In this document: piece by piece, positions 23,210 through 30,151 of the stretch | Layout of the letters: each line of letters starts with the position of its first letter | Numbering within the stretch: position 1 is the stretch's first letter | Source of the DNA: Caulobacter sp. | GTDB taxonomy: Bacteria; Pseudomonadota; Alphaproteobacteria; Caulobacterales; Caulobacteraceae | Length of the DNA stretch: 64,000 bases | Direction of reading: 5' to 3' | Assembly: GCA_030683005.1 (NCBI GenBank) | Contig: JAUXMY010000008.1 | Span: 1 to 64,000 of the forward strand | Program-made: the position numbers and the translations under genes | The notes under the pieces: model-generated | What the model was told of the DNA's origin: nothing | What the model saw: the letters and a program-made list of their open reading frames with translations, nothing else | The model's database searches: none

Positions 23210-26029
23210 CTAGGGACAGACACCCTTGGTGTCTGTCCCGCTGAGAAACGCCGCCGTCGCCTCGATCGCCTCGACCAGCCCGACGCGCTGCAGCTCCACC
23301 CCTTCCGGCAGGCCGCTGAACAGCCGCGTCGGGGCGGCGGCGTCGAGCATGACGAAGACGCCCTTGTCGTCGGCGCGGCGGATCAGCCTCCCGAACGCCT
23401 GGGCCAGCCGCGCCCTCGCGATGGCGTCGTCGTAGCCCTTGCCGCCGAAGCGCTGGCGGCGGGCCTTGTGCAGGATGTCGGGCCGGGGCCACGGCATGCG
23501 GTCGAAGACCAGCAGGCGGAGCGAGCGGCCCGGCACGTCGACGCCGTCGCGGACGGCGTCGGTGCCCAGCAGGCAGCTGTCCTCCTCGGCGCGGAAGATA
23601 TCGACCAGGGCGCCGACCTCCAGCGGATCGACGTGCTGGGCGTAGAGGGCCAGGCCCCTGTCGGCCAGCGGGGCGGCGATGCGCTCGTGCACGGCCTTGA
23701 GGCGGCGGATAGCGGTGAACAGGCCAAGCCCCCCGCCCCCGGCGGCCAGGAACAGCTCGCGCATGGCGGCGGCGACCTGGCGCGGGTCGTCCTTGCCCAC
23801 GTCGGTGACCACGAAGGCCCGGGTGTTGGCGGCGTAGTCGAACGGCGAGAGTAGGCGCAGGGTCTGGGGCCGCTCGGGCAGGCGCGCCGCGCCGGTGCGC
23901 ATCTCGGCAAGGGCGAAGGGATCGTCCAGGGTGCTGTCGGCCAGGGTGGCGCTGGTCACCAGGATGCCGTGGGCCGGAGCGATGACGGCGGCGGTCAGCG
24001 GCTCGGTCGGGTCGACCCAGTGGCGGCGGCAGGCGGCGTCGACCACCCGGCCGTACAGGAAGGTGGCGTCGAACCAGTCGACGAAGTCGGGGTCGTCCTC
24101 GGCGTCCTCCTCGATGGCCTTCAGCATCGAGCGCCAGCCCGGCAGGGTCATGCGGGCCCTTCGATCAAGGCCGCGCAGGGCGCCCTCGATCCTTGCGCGG
24201 TCAGAAGTGGGGAGTTCGTCGGTCTCCTCGTCGAGCAGGTCCTCCAGATGGCGGGCCAGGGCCAGCAGCGGCGCCTCGACCCGGGCCAGGGCGGCGGCGG
24301 CCAGGGCGGCGGTGTCGCGGACCAGGTCGGTGGCCGGCCGGGCGGCGGCCTCCAGGCCTTGGTCGCCGGGCGCGGCGCGGGCGCGCAGCTGCTCGATGAC
24401 GGCGACGAGGAAGGCCTCGATCGGGCCGATGGGGTTGACCTGACCGTCCGGCGGGGCGATGCGGCCCGACCAGCCCTCGCCCGGCAGGGCGGCGGCGGCG
24501 TGGATGGCGTCCTGCAGCGCGTCGCGGGCCGCCTCGCGATCGCCGACGATCTCCATCAGCCGCGCCTCCAGCCCCCGGCCCCGGCGGCCGCGGCCCTCGG
24601 GTCCCCGGATCCAGCGGCGCAGCTCCGCCGACTCCGCTCCCGACAGCGCCGCCGAGAAGGCGCTGTCGGCGGCGTCGAACAGGTGGTGGCCCTCGTCGAA
24701 GACGATGCGGCGCAGGGTGGTGGTCTCATTGTCGCCCTTCAGCCCCCGCGCGGTGCGGGCGCCGTCGAACGCGGCCTGGCTCATCACCAGCGCATGGTTG
24801 GCGATGACGATGTCGGCCCGTTTGGAGCCGCGCACCGCCTTTTCGATGAAGCACGCGCGGTAGTGAACGCAGCCGGCGTGGACGCATTCGCCGCGCCGGT
24901 CGACCAGGTTGCCGGCGCTGGCCTGGAGGGCCGGCGGCACCGCGAACAGGCTCGGCAGCCAGGCCGGAAAGTCGCCGCCGGTCATGTCGCCGTCGCGGCT
25001 GGCCCGCACCCAGCGGGCGGTGAGGCCGAGGCCGATGAGGTCGCCGTTGCCCAGCTGGGCCGCGTTAACGGACTCCTGAAAGTTCAACAGACACAGATAG
25101 TTCTCGCGGCCTTTTCGCACAACGACCTTGCGGGCCCGCACGGCCGGGTCGGGGAAGATGCCGGCGCTCTCGCGCTCGATCTGGCGCTGCAGCGCGCGGG
25201 TGTAGGTCGAGACCCAGACCGCCGGGCCGTTGGCCTCGGCCCACAGGGAGGCCGGCGCGAGGTAGCCCATGGTCTTGCCGACGCCCGTGCCCGCCTCGGC
25301 CAGCATCATGCGCGGTTCGCCCTCGCGGTCGCGCGGCTGGAAGGCCCAGGCGGTCTCGGCGGCGAACACCTTCTGCGAGGCGCGGGCCTCGTCCAGCCCG
25401 GCCCGCTGCAACAGCTCGTCCAGCCGGCGGCCGGCAGCCTCCGGGTCGATGGGCTTGCTGCCCGGCTCGCCCGGCGGGGCCTGGTCTTCCCACTCCGGGA
25501 TACGGCTCCAGACCTCCAGGCCCGAGCCGCGCGGACTGTGTTTGATCGGCTGGCTGCGCAGGGCGGCGATGACGGCCGAGCCCCAGGCCCAGCCGCCGCG
25601 ATCCAGAGTCTCGGCCAGCACCAGCGCCTCCTCGCGGGACGGCCAGGGGGTGGCTGCCAGCTCGGCCAGCAGGATGCGGCAGGCCTCGCGCAACGCCTGC
25701 GCCTGTGCCGCCACGCCGCGCGGCTCGGGCAGGCCCAGCGCCAGCGCCAGCCCGACCGCCGAGGGGGCGGTGAACTTCGCCGGCCGTACGAAGGCGTAGA
25801 GCTCCAGCGCATCGAGGATCCGTCGCGACCGGCCCGGCGCGTTCAGTCCCAGCCGCCGGGCGGTCATGGAGGCGTGGGCCACCAGCACCGGCGCTTCCTG
25901 GATCAGCTCGCGGGCGTAGGGCGGCCGCAACTCCCGCGCAGCCGCCGCATCGGCCACGCCGGACTTGCCGCCGGGGAGCACGACCAGGGCGGTCGGGAGG
26001 TCGAGGACAGGCGCGGGAAGGTCGGTCAC
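23210..26029 (-). CDS. DinG/XPD-like iron-sulfur ATP-dependent DNA helicase
   Basis: The 939-residue protein has Walker A EAGTGVGKT (about 243-251), Walker B-like FDEGHHLFD (about 443-451) and an iron-sulfur cysteine set near 312, 381, 386 and 392 (NYLCLLN, ECVHAGC, YRAC). The C-terminal helicase domain includes LGTDAVRDGVDVPG. DinG-type enzymes unwind 5' to 3' and resolve forked or RNA:DNA structures. The N-terminal 230 residues are an extra domain with no clear name. The last residues come from a repeat palindrome. It is divergent from the Lhr-type helicase gene. Confidence 0.88.
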   Translation of the reverse strand: MTDLPAPVLDLPTALVVLPGGKSGVADAAAARELRPPYARELIQEAPVLVAHASMTARRLGLNAPGRSRRILDALELYAFVRPAKFTAPSAVGLALALGLPEPRGVAAQAQALREACRILLAELAATPWPSREEALVLAETLDRGGWAWGSAVIAALRSQPIKHSPRGSGLEVWSRIPEWEDQAPPGEPGSKPIDPEAAGRRLDELLQRAGLDEARASQKVFAAETAWAFQPRDREGEPRMMLAEAGTGVGKTMGYLAPASLWAEANGPAVWVSTYTRALQRQIERESAGIFPDPAVRARKVVVRKGRENYLCLLNFQESVNAAQLGNGDLIGLGLTARWVRASRDGDMTGGDFPAWLPSLFAVPPALQASAGNLVDRRGECVHAGCVHYRACFIEKAVRGSKRADIVIANHALVMSQAAFDGARTARGLKGDNETTTLRRIVFDEGHHLFDAADSAFSAALSGAESAELRRWIRGPEGRGRRGRGLEARLMEIVGDREAARDALQDAIHAAAALPGEGWSGRIAPPDGQVNPIGPIEAFLVAVIEQLRARAAPGDQGLEAAARPATDLVRDTAALAAAALARVEAPLLALARHLEDLLDEETDELPTSDRARIEGALRGLDRRARMTLPGWRSMLKAIEEDAEDDPDFVDWFDATFLYGRVVDAACRRHWVDPTEPLTAAVIAPAHGILVTSATLADSTLDDPFALAEMRTGAARLPERPQTLRLLSPFDYAANTRAFVVTDVGKDDPRQVAAAMRELFLAAGGGGLGLFTAIRRLKAVHERIAAPLADRGLALYAQHVDPLEVGALVDIFRAEEDSCLLGTDAVRDGVDVPGRSLRLLVFDRMPWPRPDILHKARRQRFGGKGYDDAIARARLAQAFGRLIRRADDKGVFVMLDAAAPTRLFSGLPEGVELQRVGLVEAIEATAAFLSGTDTKGVCP
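23213..23239. repeat. GGGACAG palindrome inside the 3' end of the DinG-like gene
   Basis: GGGACAGACACC (23213-23224) and GGTGTCTGTCCC (23228-23239) are perfect 12-base arms with loop CTT. It resembles the core of the palindrome at 8651-8708. On the minus strand it encodes the last nine residues (TDTKGVCP and preceding Gly) and its edge supplies the stop. Confidence 0.75.
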
Positions 26030-26087
26030 ACAGTTTCCCTAGCCGGACTCGCGTGGAAACGGAACGGGAACATGCTATATCGGCCGC

Positions 26088-28538
26088 ATGGACGGCGCCG
26101 CGCCCCCTTCCCTGCTGCCGCAGCGCTTCGTCGCCTGGTTCGCGACGCGCGGCTGGGCGGCGCGCGAGCATCAGCTGGCGATGGTCGGCAAGGCGCGCGG
26201 GGGTCGGCACGCGCTGCTGATCGCCCCGACCGGCGGGGGCAAGACCCTGGCCGGCTTCCTGCCCAGCCTGATCGAGCTCGCCGAACGCCCGCCGGCCAAT
26301 GGCCCGCGCGGCATCCACACCCTCTACATCTCGCCGCTGAAGGCGCTGGCGGTCGACGTCGAGCGCAACCTGATGACGCCGATCCGGGAGATGGGTCTGG
26401 ACATTGTGGCCGAGAGCCGCACCGGCGACACCGGCGTCTCCCGCAAGCAGCGCCAGAAGGTGCGGCCGCCCGACATCCTGCTGACCACGCCCGAGCAGCT
26501 GGCCCTGCTCTGCGCCTGGGAGGGCGCGCGGGGATTGTTCGAGGACCTGCGCTGCGTGGTGCTGGACGAGATCCACACCCTCTGGCCGACCAAGCGCGGC
26601 GACCTGCTGGCGCTTGACCTGGCGCGGCTGCAGACCCTGGCGCCGAACCTGCGGCGGGTCGGGCTGTCGGCGACCGTGGATGATCCGGACCTGATCCGTG
26701 AGTGGATGGGTCTGGGTGAGGGCGACGTCGACCTCGTCCTCGGCCCGCCGGGACCGCGCCCGGTGGTCGAGACCCTGGTCTCCGAGGGCCGCGTGCCCTG
26801 GGCGGGTCATACGGCCGAGCATGCGATGGCCGAGGTCTACCAGATCATCAAGCGGCACCGCACGACCCTGGTCTTCGTCAACACCCGCTTCCAGGCCGAG
26901 TTCGCGTTCCAGGAGCTGTGGAAGCTGAACGACGACAGCCTGCCCATCGCCCTGCACCACGGAAGCCTGGCGGCCGAGCAGCGGCGGCGGGTCGAGGCGG
27001 CCATGGCGCGCGGCGAGCTGAAGGCGGTGGTCTGCACCTCCACCCTCGACCTGGGCATCGACTGGGGCGACGTCGACCTGGTCATCCAGCTGGCGGCGCC
27101 CAAGGGCGCGGCGCGGATGGTCCAGCGGATCGGCCGCGCCAACCACCGGCTGGACGAGCCGTCGAAGGCCATCTTCGTGCCCGCCAACCGCTTCGAGATG
27201 CTGGAGTGCCAGGCCGCCATCGAGGCCATCGCCGAGAACAGCCTGGACACCGAGGCCCCGCGCACCGGCGCGCTCGACGTGCTGGCCCAGCACGTCATGG
27301 GCTGCGCCTGCAGCGAGCCCTTCGACCTGGTGGCGCTGTATGACGAGGTCCGCACCGCCGGCCCCTACCGGGAGCTGTCGTGGGAGGACTATGAGTCCGT
27401 CGTCGATTTCGTGTCGACCGGCGGCTATGCGCTGAAGACCTACGACCGCTTCCGGCGGATCGTGAAGGGGGCCGACGGGCTGTGGAGCGCCCGCAACGCC
27501 GACACCGTGCGCCGCCACCGGATGAACGTCGGCGCCATCGTCTCGCCGGCCACCCTGAACGTCCGCATCGCCATGCGGGGGAACAAGGGCGGCCGCAAGA
27601 TCGGCGAGGTCGAGGAGGGCTATCTGGAGGTGCTCGACCCCGGCGACACCTTCATCTTCGCCGGCCAGGTCTGGCGGCTGGTGGGAGTCACCGGCGTCGA
27701 CGTGCTGGTCAGCCCGGCCCCGGGCGCCAATCCCAAGATGCCCAGCTGGGGCGGGTCCAAGTTCGCCATCTCCACCTTCCTGGCCGCCAAGGTCCGGCGG
27801 ATGATGTCCGACGAGAGCGCGTGGCAGGTGCTGCCGACCGACGTGCGCGAATGGCTGGAGGCGCAGCGCGACCGGTCGGTGATCCCCGGCCCCGATGAGA
27901 TGCTGCTGGAGACCTTTCCGCGCGGAAAGCGGCACTACATGGTGGTCTATCCGTTCGACGGCCGCCACGCCCACACCACCCTGGCCATGCTGCTGACCCG
28001 GCGGCTGGACCGGCTGGGCATCGGGCCGCTGGGCTTTGTCTGCAACGACTATGCGATGGCCATCTGGGCGCTGAAGCCGATGGACGGCGTCGACCTCGCC
28101 GACCTGTTCGACGAGGACATGCTGGGCGACGATCTGGAGGCCTGGATGGACGAGAGCTTCATGATGAAGCGCTCCTTCAAGGCCTGCGCCCTGATCAGCG
28201 GCCTGATCGAGCGGCGGATGCCGGGGGCCGAGAAATCCGGGCGGCAGGTGACCTTTTCCACCGACCTGATCTACGACGTGCTGCGCCGGCACCAGCCCGA
28301 CCATCTGCTGCTGCGGTGCGCGCGGGCCGACGCCGCGACCATGGTCATCGACGTGGCGCGGGTCGGCCGGTTGCTGGCGCGGGTGAAGGGTCATATCCGC
28401 CATGCGGCGCTGGACCACCTTTCGCCCTTCGCCGTGCCCATGTTCATGGAGATCGGCCGCGAACGCGCCCCGGGCGGGGCGGCCGACATGATGCTGGCCG
28501 AGGCGGCCGAGGATCTGATCGCGGAGGCGATGTCTTGA
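26088..28538 (+). CDS. Lhr-type DEXH helicase, ligase-associated class
   Basis: The 816-residue SF2 helicase has Walker A APTGGGKTLAG (about 46-56), DEIH (about 160), GLSATVDDPDL and QRIGRANHRLDEPS. The C-terminal half (EVEEGYLEVLDPGDTFIFAG, FAISTFLAAKVRR) matches Lhr-core helicases that accompany an ATP-dependent DNA ligase, an MBL-fold exonuclease and PdeM. Here only PdeM follows. The role is presumably DNA repair. Its divergent neighbour is another helicase. Confidence 0.9.
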   Translation: MDGAAPPSLLPQRFVAWFATRGWAAREHQLAMVGKARGGRHALLIAPTGGGKTLAGFLPSLIELAERPPANGPRGIHTLYISPLKALAVDVERNLMTPIREMGLDIVAESRTGDTGVSRKQRQKVRPPDILLTTPEQLALLCAWEGARGLFEDLRCVVLDEIHTLWPTKRGDLLALDLARLQTLAPNLRRVGLSATVDDPDLIREWMGLGEGDVDLVLGPPGPRPVVETLVSEGRVPWAGHTAEHAMAEVYQIIKRHRTTLVFVNTRFQAEFAFQELWKLNDDSLPIALHHGSLAAEQRRRVEAAMARGELKAVVCTSTLDLGIDWGDVDLVIQLAAPKGAARMVQRIGRANHRLDEPSKAIFVPANRFEMLECQAAIEAIAENSLDTEAPRTGALDVLAQHVMGCACSEPFDLVALYDEVRTAGPYRELSWEDYESVVDFVSTGGYALKTYDRFRRIVKGADGLWSARNADTVRRHRMNVGAIVSPATLNVRIAMRGNKGGRKIGEVEEGYLEVLDPGDTFIFAGQVWRLVGVTGVDVLVSPAPGANPKMPSWGGSKFAISTFLAAKVRRMMSDESAWQVLPTDVREWLEAQRDRSVIPGPDEMLLETFPRGKRHYMVVYPFDGRHAHTTLAMLLTRRLDRLGIGPLGFVCNDYAMAIWALKPMDGVDLADLFDEDMLGDDLEAWMDESFMMKRSFKACALISGLIERRMPGAEKSGRQVTFSTDLIYDVLRRHQPDHLLLRCARADAATMVIDVARVGRLLARVKGHIRHAALDHLSPFAVPMFMEIGRERAPGGAADMMLAEAAEDLIAEAMS

Positions 28539-28553
28539 GGTGCTGTGAGGCTG

Positions 28554-28692
28554 TGCGTCCTTCGACACGCCCTGCTCCGCAGGGCTGCTCAGGATGACGT
28601 ATTCAGTGAAGCGTTTGGACTTTGATTCGATGCAGCTTTCCCAAGCACGTCATCCTGAGCAGGGCGCGGACGCGCCCGTGTCGAAGGACGCA
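28554..28692. repeat. Dispersed hairpin element, TTCGACACG family, copy 1
   Basis: The 139-bp element has 16-base perfect terminal inverted repeats (TGCGTCCTTCGACACG and complement) and inner arms GCTCAGGATGACGT/ACGTCATCCTGAGC. It lies between the Lhr-type gene and pdeM and overlaps the 5' end of the pdeM frame. Confidence 0.85.
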
Positions 28693-29400
28693 CCGCCCCA
28701 CGGCTTCACCACCGCCCCCTGCGGCGGCGTCGCCACGGCCATCAACGGCACGGAGGTGATCCTCAAGACGTCCGGCGCGGTGCATGTTCCGGCCGAGGGC
28801 GCCCTGCTGGTCGCCGACCTGCATTTCGAGAAGGGCTCGGCCTACGCCGTGCGCGGACAGCTCCTGCCGCCCTACGATACGCGCGAAACCCTGACGCGGC
28901 TGGAGCGGGCGGTGGCGGCCTGCGCGCCGCGGCTGCTGGTCTTCCTGGGCGACAGCTTCCACGACGGACGCGCCGAGGATCGGCTGGCGGCGGACGACGC
29001 GGCCAGGCTGGCGGCGCTCGCCTCGGGACGCACGCTGGTCTGGGTGGTCGGCAACCACGACGCCGACGGGCCGCGCGCCCTGCCCGGCGAGATCATCGAC
29101 GAGATGACCCTGCAAACCCTCGTCCTGCGCCACGAGCCCCGGCCAGGCGTCCAGCCCGGCGAGGTCGCCGGCCACCTGCACCCGGCGGCGCGGATCGCCG
29201 GACGCGGCGGGCGGGTGCGGCGGCGCTGCTTCGTCACCGACGGCTCGCGGATCGTCGTCCCGGCCTTCGGCGCCTACGCGGGCGGGCTGAATGTGAAGGA
29301 CCCGGCGTTCGGGCCACTGTTCGCCGGCCGGCCGATGGCGGCGGCGCTGGGGACCGACCGGGTGCATGCGATCGGGTGGAAGAGCCTGGTCGGGGACTGA
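28594..29400 (+). CDS. pdeM: Ligase-associated DNA damage response endonuclease PdeM
   Basis: The metallophosphatase carries LLVADLHFEKGSAYA, FLGDSFHDGRAEDRL, WVVGNHDADG and AGHLHPAARI, the metal-binding series of the PdeM family. It acts with Lhr-type helicases. Family similarity starts around INGTEVILK (about 28740). Everything before about 28692 lies in a repeat element, so the true start is uncertain: ATG 28594, ATG 28630 and GTG 28679 are in frame. Copy 2 of the same repeat follows its stop by ten bases. Confidence 0.82.
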   Translation: MTYSVKRLDFDSMQLSQARHPEQGADAPVSKDAPPHGFTTAPCGGVATAINGTEVILKTSGAVHVPAEGALLVADLHFEKGSAYAVRGQLLPPYDTRETLTRLERAVAACAPRLLVFLGDSFHDGRAEDRLAADDAARLAALASGRTLVWVVGNHDADGPRALPGEIIDEMTLQTLVLRHEPRPGVQPGEVAGHLHPAARIAGRGGRVRRRCFVTDGSRIVVPAFGAYAGGLNVKDPAFGPLFAGRPMAAALGTDRVHAIGWKSLVGD

Positions 29401-29410
29401 AGGTCCTGGG

Positions 29411-29542
29411 TGCTTCGACACGCGCCTGCGGCGCTGCTCAGCATGACTGTCGTGGGTAGCCTTCTTGCTATCATGCTGAGCAGCCGCCCCCGGGTCGCGC
29501 CTGGCGCGCGCCCGAGGATGAACTCCGCGGCGTGTCGAAGCA
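29411..29542. repeat. Dispersed hairpin element, TTCGACACG family, copy 2
   Basis: TGCTTCGACACG (29411-29422) and CGTGTCGAAGCA (29531-29542) are the ends; inner GCTGCTCAGCATGA/TCATGCTGAGCAGC pair. It separates the convergent pdeM and DUF3429 genes and may terminate both. Confidence 0.82.
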
Positions 29543-29552
29543 CGCAATGCAC

Positions 29553-30014
29553 CTACAGGCTCATCGCCTGTTCCAGCGCGAAGGCCAGGGCGACGGCCGC
29601 GCCGGCGGTGATGAAGGTGCGATAGCGCGGGCGCCAGGCGGGACCATCCACGGCCCGGCTGTCCCAGATCCACATCAGCAGGAAGGCGACCATAAAGCCG
29701 CTGATCTGCTGAACCTGCGACAGGGCGCCGGTCACCGCGCCGAACAGCAGGCCCAGCGCCGCCACGGGCGACAGCATCGCCAGGGCGACGCTCCACAGGC
29801 GCGGCCTGGCGTGACTGTCGATCTCAAGCCCGGCCCGGACGCCGCCAAGGTAGCTGAGCATGGCGGTCGACCAGCCGAGCAGGCCGAGGAAGGCCTGGCC
29901 TCTCATGGGGTGGGGGCCGTAGCAGTAGAGTCCGGCGAAAATGTAGAAGGGGATCAGGCTGATCAGCCCCATCGTCCAGGCGGTCGCCGGCGCTCGCGCG
30001 ATGGCCTGCCTCAT
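29553..30014 (-). CDS. DUF3429 integral membrane protein
   Basis: The 153-residue protein has about four or five membrane helices (WTMGLISLIPFYIFAGLYCY, AFLGLLGWSTAMLSYLGG, SVALAMLSPVAALGLLFG and others). The arrangement, including SYLGGVRAGLE, is that of DUF3429. ATG 30014 is used because the residues before it are not family-like. Function unknown. Confidence 0.78.
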   Translation of the reverse strand: MRQAIARAPATAWTMGLISLIPFYIFAGLYCYGPHPMRGQAFLGLLGWSTAMLSYLGGVRAGLEIDSHARPRLWSVALAMLSPVAALGLLFGAVTGALSQVQQISGFMVAFLLMWIWDSRAVDGPAWRPRYRTFITAGAAVALAFALEQAMSL

Positions 30015-30151
30015 GCCCGCTAGCTCCCTGCAAACGCCCTGCGGCCGACCACCTCCGGCCAGCACGACCGCGACCGAACGTAAACCATACATCCGGCCTC
30101 GCCGAACGGCGAAGCGCAAATACGCCGCACCCTGTCCGGCGGCGTCAGCCC

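Noticed and set aside
25065-28568. 1167-residue minus-strand frame opposite the Lhr-type helicase
   Set aside because: Its right part is antisense to the helicase and its left part a shifted frame of the DinG-like gene.
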